DNA from: Arcuatula senhousia
Taxonomy: Eukaryota; Mollusca; Bivalvia; Mytilida; Mytilidae
Direction: 5' to 3'
Assembly (NCBI GenBank): GCA_963971305.1
Contig: OZ020316.1
Span: forward strand, 17,006,745-17,070,744
Length of the DNA stretch: 64,000 bases
Shown here in pieces: positions 1-12,243 of the stretch. Position numbers and translations under genes: made by a program. Within the stretch, counting starts at the first letter, position 1. The number at the start of each line of letters is the position of its first letter. A model generated the notes under the pieces. The model did no database searches. It was not told the DNA's origin and worked only from the letters and a program-made list of their open reading frames with translations.

Positions 1-917
1 TTGAACATTTAAGCAAGCAACAGCTTTTCTCTGTCTGCAATAGTTTTCATTGTTTTCATTCTACAGACCAAAAACACTTAATTTCACTTTTAAGGGGCTG
101 TAACCCCTATAAGCGGTCATCTGATAACTTCAACTCTAAGGACACTTTTGTAGAACCAATTGAGCTGAACATTAAAGCAAGCAACAGCTTTTCTCTATCT
201 GCTATAGTTTTTATTCTTTAGGCCAAAAACACTATTTTTCACAATTAAGGGGCTGTAACACCTATAAGGGATCATCTGACAACTTCGACCCTATGGAGAC
301 TTTTGTAGAGCTAAATGAGTTGAACATTGAAGCAAGCAACAGCTTTTCTCTATCCGCAATAGTTTTCATTCTACAGGCCAAAAACACTATTTTTTGCCTT
401 TAAGGGGCTGTAACCCCTATAAGGGGTCAGCTGACAACTTCGACTATATGGACGTTTTTGTAGAGCTAACTGAGCTGAACATTTAAGCAAGCAACAGCCT
501 ATCTGCAATAGTTTTCATTCTGGAAGCCAAAATCATGAAAAAAATGCAATTTTTCACGTTTAAGGGGCCGTACAAGGGGTCATCTGAGAATTCTGACTCA
601 ATTGAGACTTTTGTAGAGATTTTGATGCTGAAGCAGTAATGTGGCATCAGATGTCATCTATCTCTTATACTTTTTGATTTACAAGCCAAAAACAGTAGTC
701 TGACCCCCTTGGTCTATTTTTAGTAACGGTGGCCATGTTTTTTGATGGATCAAAAATCGAAACACAAGTTTGGTGCAGGACACCTTAAGGATCAATCATA
801 CCAAGTTTCATTGAATTCTGTTCAGTAGTTTCAGAGGAGAAGATTTTTGAAAAAAAATTGTTAACGGACGACGACGACGGACGCCAAGTGATGGCTATAG
901 CTCACGTCCAGGTGAGC
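1..917 (+). mobile_element. HTE-1, Pearl-like tandem-core element, 5' end outside window
   Basis: Four diverged core units begin with GAACATT(T/A)AAGCAAGC near 3, 167, 322 and 477, a spacing of 155-164 bp. They are followed by a unique segment, an ACG-rich microsatellite near 866-882 and the end CCAGGTGAGC. The order (tandem core, microsatellite, hairpin end) is that of Pearl-type bivalve elements, which are non-autonomous and usually linked to Helitron/Helentron relatives. Better copies lie at 9,906 and 30,097. No coding capacity is seen. Confidence 0.75.
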
Positions 918-919
918 AA

Positions 920-1341
920 AAAAAGATGATAAAATGAACATGAAATGATGATGATAAATGAAATATGGGGTGGGGTGGGAAACAAAGGACCGGTAAATTT
1001 TGAAGAAACACAGGAAAAGGGGAGAAGTGGGTAGGGGCGGAAAATTTAGCCTATGTGGTGCACTACTTGGCGGTCCATAAAGGGGTCTTTTACGTGCATG
1101 GAGCGTGGCACCCTCCACACACGTTGGCCCACTATGGTCAGCGGTCAGGGTTTCCGTATTATAGACCCGACAACCCCCGCGGACGAGGGCCACCCTATTC
1201 AGCCACCTAGGGTACACACTTGGTCGCTCTGTGGGCTGAGCACTGACCCGACATCAGAATCCCAAGACCCTTAGTCGCCTCTAACGACAAGCTAGGCTCT
1301 ACTGCGGGCCTATTCGCCGATAGGGCCCCGCACGGGACCAT
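920..1341 (-). mobile_element. SINE-like retroposon, family A (3' end missing)
   Basis: Read on the minus strand it starts with the GC-rich head (GTGCGGGGCC, then GTCGTTAGAGGCGACTAA) and passes through a central domain with CACGTAAAAGACCCCTTT. It ends in ATG-rich DNA without the usual ACTC-repeat tail, because it joins the HTE-1 end directly. It is the same family as 25,519-25,998 and 41,053-41,538. Frames open on both strands here reflect base composition and are not genes. Confidence 0.75.
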
Positions 1342-2331
1342 TAAAGTTGAAAATTTACTAAAATTTAAATGAAGATTGCATTGCAATATGATTACCTATA
1401 TATCATGACAAATACCTACAAAATTTTATCAAACTATGCGCTCACTAAGTGTTCCCATGACCTAAAATGAAAAAAAAATGATAAAGTCTCATAACACCTA
1501 TTAAAATTTGTTAAATCAAAATGTCTCTGCTATATGATCAATTACAAATACTAGTATCATGACATGCAATCCTACAAACTTTCATTAGCATCCGTTGAGC
1601 GGTCTCAAAGTAGGGACTCTGCAGGATTTTTACAAGTATTAAATACCACATATTTTCATGTGAAACAGTAACCATCATGGTATGAGAAGTATTTTGATAC
1701 GTATGGCGGTCCTAAATAGTTTGACCTTTGACCTTGATATTTGACCTCTAAACTGATAATTTTGTACAATATTCTGCCAAAATGTTGCGTCTTGCGTATA
1801 TTTGCATATAAGTAGTAATCCAGACATTATGAACATATGGAATGGTTTGATTATATATATATATATCACAAATGTCATACTAATTCAGCAAAAAATTAAC
1901 AAGTGGACTGTGACTAATATTTTGTACCCACAACCTGTGGTTTATATGGGGAATAATTTTGCACTTTTTTTTGTGTTTTGTAGAAAAAAGTTAAAATCCA
2001 TATGCATTTTTTTAAGTAAGACAACCTCTTTTGTTAAAGGTTCAAGGACTAATCCTATTATATACTGATATTGTCACACTGTTATTAATAAATGGCTTTG
2101 ACCTTGAGCTTGACCTTTATACCTTAAGTACTTTTGAATTTATAGATCTGCATTTAAAGTGCATGCATATGCTTGTCTCAGTTTATCTGATTTACTCCAG
2201 GGTTGAATAAGATAAAAGAAACAAATCTATGATTTATAAGTATAATTATAATAAAGTATCAAATCCAAAAATTTAGTTCAATGTTAATTTGTCAAGTTAA
2301 CAGAAGGTCAGTCAAGATCTTTTCACAGGTT
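1342..2331. other. AT-rich intergenic DNA with a diverged repeat
   Basis: No gene is recognised. Positions about 1,453-1,600 resemble 7,682-7,800 (both have ATGACCTAAAATGA followed by similar AT-rich text), so this is probably an old unnamed repeat. The right part would be the 3' UTR and downstream DNA of the minus-strand gene that ends at 2,332. Confidence 0.5.
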
Positions 2332-5300
2332 TTACTCCTCTGTGTCCTGAAACATTGGCTCTCTTGTCACAACAGGATCTGAAATGAAAGAAAAAAATAA
2401 CACTGTTAAGAACACCATAGTAGCAAAAGCATTTATATTTTCATACCACTTTTAAGATTTATATCTTGCTTTGATTATTTTTAAAGTCTTGTTTAAGGTA
2501 TATCTGTGTCTGTAGCGTGTGTATTCAACAACAAAATTCATTACTTTTTATTTCAGCATTCTAGTGTTTACTCTATACTTTTTCAGGCTCTAGACCAATA
2601 CTTCTTTAATTATTAAGTTTTATGATTATGCAATTTTCTATTTTCCATAATTTGATGTATTTTAAAATTATACAAATATATTTAATGAACATAAAATTAC
2701 AATGCCAATAACCATGCACAAATCAACCTTTTAAGAACAAAACCATGTTAAAAATACTGAACAATGATGAACATGGATTTACCATAAGTGTCTCCTTGGT
2801 TAGAATTACTTTGATCCAAGATTTGAACAGGGATAGCTGCATTTTGCAGTTTTTCAATTAAAGATTTTAAATTTGATGTCAGTTGTTCAACATTTAATTG
2901 TTTCTTGTTAATTTGAGATGTCTGAAAAAGAGTTCTTTCTCCTGGCTGTTCTAAGACAATTTGCCTGAATTTAATCTGTAGTTTAATGGCCTCCCTTTTA
3001 TGTTTAATAAATTTCAGTTTTCCTAATTCTGCATCAACTTTCTGGGGGCTGTCCCACAATCCACTTATTAATATCTTAGTAACTAGTTCTTTCTTTTCAT
3101 TACTCTTTTTCAAGTTAAGTTGTGCTGCCCTCTGTTCCTTTTCCCTACTGATTCTCATAAGCTCATTTTTCAAATCTGTCAGTCTTTGTTTTTCTGTTAC
3201 TTTCAGCTGTTTTATTCTGCTTTTAGCCTTGATAATAAGTTCCTGTACTTGATTTTGATCTTGTTGATTTAACCATTCACCAGTTTTGTTAACATGGTAT
3301 ACAATGTGAGCCTCATTTGCTAGCCTTGATGCATTTGGGCGGTGTTTCAATAGCCAATCAAGGTGACCAAAAATCCACTCTGGAAGTTTGTTGTGAGGAA
3401 GGACAGATTTCATTGATGAATGTAGGGAATCGTCATACTTTGTGTGATCACCATCCTCAAGATGATCTTTTACTTTTTGCTGTAACGCTTTGCTGGTTGC
3501 CGAACACATTTGTATTAAATATGCAGCACACTCCTCATCATTGTCATCCCTTACTAAAGAAGCCCAAATATCATTCTTTTTTATTTCAGTTGATGGAAAT
3601 GCTAGGAGTTCTCCAGTCATAAACAGTGTGACATTTAAAAGGTCTCCAGCAATCTCTTCCAGAAATTTTACTAAACTCTGATAGATATTGTTCATCTCTA
3701 AAATATGCAGATTTGTTTCAAGTGTTTTCCATAGAGGTGCTGTAATAAACTTATTGAAGAGGCCTAATGCTCTACATCCTGTCATGATACTTTTGTTTTT
3801 GACGCAAGAGAGAACAGCTTTCAACAACCTGTTTAGTTTGTTAGGATTTCCTTCACTCTTTACATCTTTCAAGAAGTGTTCAATGTGCTCACGCAAATGA
3901 TAAATTGCACCAGCATTGTGAAAAACAACATTGAAACGGTTTCCAAGAAACGGCTTTATTTCATACTTCAGGACGTTGTTACGCTGCAAGAAAGTCTTGA
4001 ATTCAAGGTAGCATCCATTCTTTTCGTCGGCACCAGACGCTAATGCTTTACTTATTATCCTGACTGCATTCAATACAGATGACTCACCTTTGATGCTAGC
4101 TTCTGTTTGTTGGATATCTTCTAGCTGATCTAATTCAATGTCTTTAAAAATGCTGTTCATAAGCCCAGCAATGTTTACCATCAAATGTAGACCGCAGAAA
4201 AAGTTGTACATCTTACTGAGTATCATCTGGTCTTCTTCTGGTAAGACGTCAAAATTGTTGATGTGCTCTTTTAGCATTGAAGATCTATAGGTTTCAAGGA
4301 GTTGATTAAAGGAGATCTGTGTTGCAGCTCTGTCTGACATGGTACATTTAATATTTTTCAGGATGTTGTATGATAAATGGTGAGCTTCATTTTCAGGCTG
4401 TAGTTGGTCATATCGTTGTTCGACATCATGGAGTATCTCTTTGAACACATCTAGCTGTGTTTTGGCTGCTTTATTGGACATTTGTCGTAATCCCAAAAGA
4501 TGAGGCTGTTTGTCATCAGTGGTTGTAACAAAAACTCCATAGGATTGGCCATTTTTTCTTGTTTCGTCAGTGTATAAAGTTTGGTTTTCCCTTTCAGAGC
4601 AAACAGATGCTACATGAACTTGACTGACAAGAAGTTTTGATGTTGCTATACCTGAAACATAGTCTTTTTTAGGAAGTATTTTATTCTTAATTTCTATGTT
4701 ACCAAGTTTCATTACACTTGTGATGACAGATGATATCTTCTCGTAGGCAACATTAGCATCAAGAAGTTCCATGATACATTTGTCTGTTTCAGATGTAAAC
4801 GTGTATTTTCCATTTGGTGCAGGAATGGTCAGGTCTACAACATGATTCTCTATTGAGTTGTCGATCAAAAAATGTAATTCGTTTTGAGTATTTTTAAGTT
4901 CTGATATCTTCAAGTCTAGTTCTAGTTTTAACTCATGTACTTCATTTTCGAATTCCTTGGTTTTTGTTTCATGAGTTTGTTGCAAACGGTCATATTCATA
5001 CCTTACTTTCTGTGTAGTGTTTTCCCAGTATCTAACCTTTTCATTTAATCGCTTCTTTTCAATTTTAAGTACATTTCTGGAGTATTGCAGTCTTACTCTT
5101 TCATTATGTAAAATACTTTCTGCATTTCTGAGTTTTTTTATATTTGTGGACGCTGCATTCTTGAGGACAATGTTGGAGTTGACAAGCTTGGATTCAGTTG
5201 TTGTTTTCTTTGCTAACTGTTGTCTTGTACTCAGTAACTTCTGTCTAATTGTCATCATATTTTGTATATTGTTCCTATACATGTTCTTGATAATGTTATT

Positions 5301-5734
5301 TTGCTTCTTTAAACTGTTGCATTTGTTTATTTCTTTGGTAAGTTTTGATCTTAAACTTTTCAATTCTGATGTTTGTTGTTGTTTCTCAATTGGGTACATG
5401 TTGTAGCTTTCATGCAAAAACTTTGACAGTTTGTCTTTTCCAGTTACATCAGATGACTTTTTTAAAGACTTTTCCTTTAATTTCAACAGTTTCAAACTTT
5501 TGTTCATTTTATTTAAGCTATTTTTTGACAGATCCTCTTCTATATTCATAAGCTGACAACACCAACTGTAAATTAATTTGTTTGTAACACCAACAGCTTC
5601 TTTTAGCCTTGTTAGTTCAAGCACCATGCCATTAGTAAGGAAATTGCCATTTGGTAAGGAACTAAAAATAATCAAATGGGCAGCTATCCCTAAACAAAAC
5701 TTATATCCAAGTGCTTCAAGTTGTGGATACATTC
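2332..5734 (-). CDS. coiled-coil protein with transposase-like core, function unknown
   Basis: About 1,000 residues in one long exon (2,783-5,734) plus a short last exon (2,332-2,378). The donor after 2,783 reads G|GTAAAT and the acceptor before 2,378 is TTTCATTTCAG. Splicing gives 14 more residues and a stop, replacing an intronic read-through. The open frame reaches a good acceptor (GTCTTTAG) before 5,734, so upstream exons probably exist but were not found; the frame has no ATG before residue 5. Residues about 70-295 and 830-990 are Lys/Glu/Leu-rich, probably coiled coil. Between them are a TDET motif (D393), TMSDR (D471) and NFFCGLH (514-520). Spaced acidic residues of this kind suit an RNase H-like or DDE fold, but the catalytic set is not proven. 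Similar proteins are numerous in molluscs and cnidarians, hinting at transposon ancestry. No premature stop is present. Confidence 0.8.
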
Positions 5735-8059
5735 CTAAAGACAAAATATTTGGATACTACTTTTGAAATGTACAAAGTAGCACTTAAATGTATGTTATGT
5801 GATGTTTTACACACTGTATAAAAGGACATGATTTATTGCTTCTGACTCAATATACAGTTCTATAGAAGATAATGAAATGTGGAATAAGATTATTGACTGT
5901 GTTTGTTAAAACTCCTTTATTTATATTATGTCCAGTTGAGCCCATGTGAATTAGTAATATAACTTTGTTATCAACCTCACCTGCAGTTATAATGAATGAA
6001 TTAGCTAACATAACACATTCATAAATAATTTGAAGCATTAATTTTGCTTTAATAAGATGCTCACCTTCTTTTTTCTTTACAGCAAACTAAAAATGTTTCT
6101 TATTCTTTAAGTGAGGCATAATTAACACACAATCCTACAATAAGGAAAGATCAAGTGTTAGGAATATTCAACAATGATATAAATGTATGTTTGTTTTTGT
6201 TTGATGAAAAGCATGAAGAATATACTGAGAACCCAGGTATATTTCACAGAATCAATACAAAGTACTGTATATTGTCATATGAACAATCATTCAATACCTT
6301 TTTTAATAATGAAAGCTACATATTTACTAGCCTATACATTTATAAATAAACCATCTCATAGAGTTAATATATTTCTTTTTTTTTTTTTTAATTATTGTCT
6401 TCAACCTTTGGAATCATTATTTTATCATTTTATTACCTTGCAAATGTTTCCATTCATTAATACATTCATCAAGCTGACCCATTAGTAAATTTGTGAATAG
6501 ATTATCTGAAAACAGTAAAAATTTCAATCCAAATTATTTTATTTATGCTGGTCAATTAATAAATTAAAGTAGTAGTTTAAAGTTTTGATTTATTCTCAAA
6601 AATACCATAAAGAGCCTCACAATGATTATCCTATTCAGTATTAAAAATAATTGAAATTAACTCATCTGCAACTAATATTTCAAATGTGTCAAGATCTGGA
6701 TAAATGTATTTAAAAATTGTCATTTTACACAGTTTTCCTTTTAGAGCCTCATATTCTCTAAAAATAAATATCCAAGGGGAGTAATTGAAAATTTGCATAT
6801 AATTTAGGACATAAATTTATATTGACGTTTTTGCTGAACTATGATTAAATTAATGAAACTAAACACTTAGATTGTTAATCTTATGACTGGACAATTTTAT
6901 TTTAATACTCTTAAGAACACAAGGATGATCTAAAAGGCACTAATTATCATATTCATTTGAGGTAAGCAAAAAATCAAAAGGGGGCAATGTGAAATGCAGT
7001 CGGACTTTGGATTGAATAATTCACGACGTCGGATTTACAACGTTTTCTTTATTTTGCTGTTTTTCAAAGAATCATGTCAGTTTCAAAGCAGTGGCGCTGT
7101 CTTATTTCAAAACCAACATACATATAGCATATACTTATGTGTTGCAAAAAAGTTCAAGAAGTAGGTCGTCTATGGATCCAGATATTTTTCCTGCGCTTTC
7201 AGTGTTATTTTCGTTGAATACTAAAAAAAAATGGGTTAAATCAAGAAATATGAAACTCTTACTAATAACAAAACAATTGGATCCATACCATTTGTAATTC
7301 CTCAGCATCCAAGCTTTCTTTCCATTTATGTTTTGACGTCTGTTTCCGGTTTTTCGCTAAGCGGGAGGCTCTAGAAGATAGTTGTCCAACCGGCGGATGT
7401 GGTTAGAAATTTTACGTTCTTCAAAATTTTCATGTTTTTTGTCTAAGATTACTAGCATAAATAATGTGCCAACATAATAATGTTTTGGTTTATTTCAAAG
7501 ATAAGAATCTCAAGAATATTCAGGTCAAAATTCATTAGAGTTTATGGAGTATAAACCAAGTTATTGCCATTCAAAGAAAAGGTGATAAGTTGCAAAAATG
7601 CATTGTGGCAGATATGACGTTATTTTTATGACGTTCCCACAGAGTCCCTACTCAAAGGAGTTGAGCCCAAATAATGTTTCTATGACCTAAAATGATCAAA
7701 GTTAGTAAAGTCCCATGTCGAATCAAAATGTCAATGTGAAATGATCAACTATATATCATGACAAACTACCGGTATCATACAAAATTTGATCAAAATCTGC
7801 ATTTTTATTATGTTTATGTAAAGCTTTATCATGTTCCCACCCAAGTCATTTTTTTCAATCAATGGAACAGAATGTCTGATATGATATACAACATTTTAAA
7901 CTTATATATTCTAGATATAAAGTTCACAAACATTTTGCTTTACTTCCATGAAAGCCTGTTGAGAGAAAAATCACTTATCACTTTCTTCCAGTTTATACAG
8001 CTATAGATAATATGTGCATGTGGTCATGTGATAATTACTTTGAAAAAAAATTAAAATGA
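5735..8059. other. AT-rich intergenic or 5' intronic DNA
   Basis: No feature is supported apart from the diverged repeat at about 7,640-7,800 shared with 1,453-1,600. If the 2,332-5,734 gene has further exons they lie here. A donor-like CTGCAG|GTGAGG on the minus strand near 5,980 was seen, but no convincing partner acceptor or coding context. Confidence 0.4.
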
Positions 8060-8086
8060 AAACAAAGTTCCAGACAACGAATTTTG

Positions 8087-8134
8087 CTACGCCTGATGCG
8101 AGTTTCGTCTATGCAAGACTCATCAGAGGCGCTC
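8087..8134 (-). ncRNA. hammerhead ribozyme motif (type I), stem III decayed
   Basis: The minus strand reads AGCGCCT, then the core CTGATGA, a stem II GTC/GAC with a 7-nt loop, GAAAC, then ATC before AGGCGTA, which pairs back to form stem I. Stem III is poorly paired here (ACTCGCAT). The same element is better preserved at 27,232-27,277. In molluscs such motifs belong to retrozymes and Penelope-like elements. Probably weak or inactive. Confidence 0.6.
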
Positions 8135-8289
8135 TGCCAAAATACTGAAAAAGCCAAAAACATATATGATTATGAAGAGCATAGAAAAATAGAACCAAAC
8201 ATATCGAACTGGGCAACCAAATAATAACTAAGATGATCAACCTATGTCTGGAATAGGAGGAACCTTAGGGTTTAATCAATTTTGAAATT

Positions 8290-8605
8290 TAAACGGATAA
8301 TTTAAAACTTTGATGTGTTCTCCAACACAAAAGTGTTTGTGCCGGAGCGGGAACTCAGTTTTCAAGTAGTGTTTGGAGTGTGTAAGTAGCTGGCAGTACT
8401 TAGAATGGTCCTCCTTACTAAGGGCAGCTAATTTTACAAGCTCTTCAACAACTTCTTGAAGAGTAATAAATGCTCTTCCTCCCTCTGCTATGAAATAGTA
8501 AATTCCTTCAAGGCTTTTTCGTACTGATGCCGAGCAATCTGACAATAATTTGTACATTGTACTATTAAATATATAAGAAATGCAACTTTTAGAACTCAAA
8601 ATCAT
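8290..8605 (-). pseudogene. fragment of a mollusc-expanded uncharacterised gene family
   Basis: The minus-strand frame contains LSDCSASVRKSLEG, then AEGGRAF, and ends in a YLKTEF segment before running into repeat sequence. I associate this block with a large uncharacterised family in molluscan genomes, usually a multi-exon protein with SASxRKSLxG and YLKxDF motifs. Only one exon-sized piece is visible. The frame is fused to sequence (TCCAACACAAAAGTG, GTGCCGGAGCGGG) that recurs near the hammerhead repeat at 50,498. Function unknown. Confidence 0.4.
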
Positions 8606-8894
8606 GCTGTTACAGAAGGTAGTTTGTTACCATTGAATGAGTTGAAATAGTTATTACAGTAAATCAAGTCTTTATATTTACAAAAGATGTTTTTTTTTCA
8701 TCCATATAGATGTTAGTTGTGCTGTGTCTAGAATGACACCATTTGTTTAGTATTGGTTCTGTATCATATGCATTCTAGATATATATGGGGCTAATTGCAA
8801 GACAGTAAGCAGTAATTACTGGTCACATGAAGGCTGCTGAAAGCGTTCAATTGTGGAACTACATCTGCTTTTGAGACAACTTGATTTCTATTTG

Positions 8895-9360
8895 TTTATT
8901 TTCTTTATTGTGCCAAAGAACTTTCAAATGTGGCAAAAAGCATTAACAATCAACCAAAGGAAGTCCTGGGTTATCAAACTTCATTTGCAATATATTTTGG
9001 AAGAGGTAGGGAATCTGCCGACAAAATACGACAAAAAGCAAAGGCAGCAAGTGAGCGGTGTGCGACCCGTGATATGCTAAAGCACACAAGATTGTACGGA
9101 TGTTTGACATATGAAAAAGGAGAAAGAGTGTTGTTTAAGTACCCCTTTAAACGTGCTCGAGTACCGACCAAACATAAAGTTATCAAGGCCAATGTCGTTA
9201 AAAGGAGATCAGATTGGTCGCGATACTTGGTTAGATTCACTGCGCCTTCCAATAAGACGATCAAAGAATGGGTGTGTGTAAAGTTTGTAACAAGTTTGAC
9301 ACCAGACGAAGAGAAAGATAGTCGAAAGAGAACAGTCTGTACCTTTAGAGAGATATAAAA
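8895..9360 (+). pseudogene. integrase C-terminal fragment of a retroelement
   Basis: The plus-strand frame runs through INNQPKEVLGYQTSFAIYFGR, the pattern at the end of retroviral-type integrase cores in KRBA2-like and LTR-element proteins. It continues into a basic C-terminal domain with a KGERVLFKYPF segment and WVCVKFVTSLT. The catalytic D,D,E part is absent upstream, so this is a 5'-truncated relic. Bases 8,770-8,830 before it resemble a repeat at about 29,770. Confidence 0.55.
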
Positions 9361-9905
9361 GAAACAAGTACATAGGAATAAATTTTATATTCCTTTGAAT
9401 GGGGAAGAAGCAGGTGACTCTACCAAATATGAAAAAGAAGTTCGACAACCCAGTCAAACTGAAACATCTGGACAAGAAACTATCGAACATACTGTTCAGT
9501 GTGGCGAAATCAAACTAACACGGAATCTGGTTTCTAACTTTTATTAACTGCAAACTTCTATTTACAATATGTCCAGCTACTTTCACTTCAACAATACCAC
9601 ATTGGATAACTGCTAACACTGTATTTACAATAGAAAATAAAGAGATGTGGAATAAGTGTACACGACACAGCCCACAATTAAACGGCAATTTAGAAAAACC
9701 ACAATGGACAACCGCCAGCAGCCTTCACTTTAACTTAAACTTAAATGTGTCCTATGAATGTTTCAATCAAGCCTTATATACCATTTTATAAAGACTGTTG
9801 TAGAAAGTTCTTTTTCAAGTAGTTTCTATAATCATCTTAACATAAAAATAAACTTTTGGCTATAAATAGTAACAGGTAAATTCCAGAAACGTCCAGGTAA
9901 ATAAA
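9361..9905. repeat. spacer with a diverged repeat shared with 29.8 kb
   Basis: Positions about 9,636-9,725, read on the minus strand, resemble 29,775-29,912 on the plus strand (AGATGTGGAATAAGTGTAC and ACGACACA blocks). The rest is AT-rich without a recognised gene. Confidence 0.4.
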
Positions 9906-11704
9906 CAAGAGGCTCCCAGGAGCCTAAATCGCTCACCTGGTCTTGATGTCAACCCTATATTTTGTAGAGCTAAATGAGCTGAACATTTAAGCAAGCAACA
10001 GTTTTTTCTTTATCTACTATAGTTTTCATTCTATATGCCAAAAACACGAAAAACCGTTATTTTAGGGGCCGTAATCCCTATAAGGGGTCATCTGACAACT
10101 TCAACCCTATGGAGATTTTTGTAGAGCTTTATGCGCTGAACATTTAAGCAAGCAACAGCTTTTCTCTATCTGCTACAGTTTTCATTCTAAAGGCCAAAAA
10201 ACATGAAAAAGGTTATTTTAGGGGCTGTAACCCCTATTAAAGGTCATCTGACAACTTCAATCCTATTGAGACTTTTGTAGAGCTAAATAAACTGAACGTT
10301 AATAAGCAAGCAACAGCTTTTCTCTATCTGCTATAGTTTTCATTCTATAGGCCAAAAACATGAAAAAGGTTATTTTAAGGGCCGTAACCCCTATTAAGGG
10401 TCATCAGACGACTTCAATCCTATGCAGACTTTTATAGAGCTAAATGAGCTGAACATTTAAGCAAGCAACAGCTTTTCTCTATCTGCTATAGTTTTCTTTC
10501 TATAGGCCAAAAACATGAAAAAACATCATTTTAGGGGCCGTAAACCCTATAAGGGGTCATCTGACAACTTCGACCCTATGGAGACTTTTGTACAGCTAAA
10601 TTAGCTGAACATTTAAGCAAGCAACAGCTTCTCTCTATCTGCAATAGTTTTCATTCAATAGGCCAAAAACATAATAAAACATTATTTCAGGGGCCATAAC
10701 CCCTATAAGGGGTCATCTGACAACTTCGACCCTATGGAGACTTTTGTAGAGCTAAATGAGCTGAACATTTAAGCAAGCAACAGCTTTTCTCTATCTGCAA
10801 TAGTTTTCTTTCTATAGGCCAAAAACATGAAAAAACATCATTTTAGGGGCTGTAACCCCTATAAGGGGTCATCTGACAACTTCGACCCTATGGAGACTTT
10901 TGTACAGCTAAATTAGCTGAACATTTAAGCAAGCAACAGCTTCTCTCTATCTGCAATAGTTTTCATTCAATAGGCCAAAAACATAATAAAACATTATTTC
11001 AGGGGCCATAACCCCTATAAGGGGTCATCTGACAACTTCGACCCTATGGAGACTTTTGTAGAGCTAAATGAGCTGAACATTTAAGCAAGCAACAGCTTTT
11101 CTCTATCTGCAATAGTTTTCTTTCTATAGGCCAAAAACATGAAAAAACATCATTTTAGGGGCTGTAACCCCTATAAGGGGTCATCTGACAACTTCGACCC
11201 TATGGAGACTTTTGTAGAGCTAAATGAGCTGAACATTTAAGCAAGCAACAGCTTTTCTCTATCTGCAATAGTTTTCATACTATAGGGCAAAAACATGAAA
11301 AGACACTATTTTTCACCTTTAAGGGGCTGTAACCCCTATAAGGGGTCATCTGACAACTTGGACCAAATGGAGACTTTAGTAGAGCTTTTAATGCTGAAGC
11401 AGTAGGGTGGCATCAGATTTCATCTATCTCTTATACTTATAGATTTACAAGCCAAAAACAGTAGTCTGACCCCCCTGGTCTATTTTTAGCAACGGCGGCC
11501 ATGTTTTTCGACGAATCAAAAATCCCCACATCAGTTCTGTGGGGGATACCCTAAGGTACCATCAGACCAAATTTGGTTCGAATCTGTTCTGCCGTTTCAG
11601 AGGAGAAGTTTGAAGAAAAGTTAACGACGACGGACGACGACGGACGACGACGACGGACGCCAAGTGATGGCAATAGCTCACATGGCCTTTGGCCAGGTGA
11701 GCTA
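9906..11704 (+). mobile_element. HTE-1, complete Pearl-like element with nine core units
   Basis: Starts CAAGAGGCTCCCAGGAGCC (hairpin AGGCTCC/GGAGCCT), then CGCTCACCTGG. Nine core units start at 9,981, 10,138, 10,294, 10,451, 10,607, 10,763, 10,919, 11,075 and 11,231, giving a 156-157 bp period. A unique segment and an ACGACGG-rich microsatellite follow (about 11,620-11,660). The 3' hairpin at 11,675-11,703 has arms AGCTCACaTGGCC and GGCCAGGTGAGCT. The GCTCACCTGG near the start is inverted relative to CCAGGTGAGC at the end. No ORF. Architecture fits Pearl/Helentron-related non-autonomous elements; family assignment is inference. Confidence 0.85.
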
Positions 11705-11834
11705 AAAAGATAAACAAAGGCAACAATCAACTAATTTCTAGAATAAACCATAACTTCCTTAATCTAAACAAATTATATAACAATTATCAAATTACATAAT
11801 CATTTACAATTGTTCATTTATCCGTCTAAATTTC

Positions 11835-12165
11835 AAAATTGTCTAAACCCTAGTGGTGCATCGTGTTGGGAAAAATGTCACGTTCCTCGCACGTTAAAGA
11901 ACCCTGCTGCAGGTCTCGGTAAGAGTAGGACCCGTAGGATCCCCATGCAGGAGGCAAAATTTCCCGTCCCTACCCATCACTCCTTTTTCCAGTGGCAGTC
12001 AAAACTCTCCTACCCGATTGGCTTTGTGTCCCTATTCCCTCCACTTCATCATCATTCCATGTTCATTGTATCACCATTTTCATGTTCATCTCCCGGATAT
12101 AGCCGAAATCGTGCTGCTTGGGAGTAAAGCAATAACTAACTAACTAACTAACTAACCATTCTCTT
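11835..12165 (+). mobile_element. SINE-like retroposon, family B, 5' truncated
   Basis: Contains the family B central part (CACGTTAAAGAACCCTGC, then GGATCCCCATGCAGG) and the 3' stem-loop CTCCC...GGGAG followed by TAAAGCAATAA and a CTAA repeat. The head is missing, as expected for incomplete reverse transcription. Full copies are at 18,811-19,324 and 41,710-42,219. Confidence 0.8.
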
Positions 12166-12243
12166 GAAACTTTTGCAAACGGAAGAAGAACAACAGATGA
12201 AATAGGTGCTAAATTAGAACTACCGGAGTATCAGAATAAATCC

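Noticed and set aside
861..1274. Open frames on both strands across SINE-like copies (also at 21.2, 25.6, 41.1, 47.5 and 48.0 kb)
   Set aside because: The same frames recur wherever family A or B occurs and carry no domain; they reflect GC-rich repeat sequence.
5017..5551. Plus-strand frames rich in Phe, Leu and Ser opposite the long gene
   Set aside because: Antisense shadows of the coiled-coil coding region, whose Lys/Glu codons read as Phe/Leu on the other strand.
5847..6038. Possible upstream exon of the long gene ending at CTGCAG|GTGAGG
   Set aside because: The donor is good but no acceptor of matching phase or recognisable coding sequence was found.
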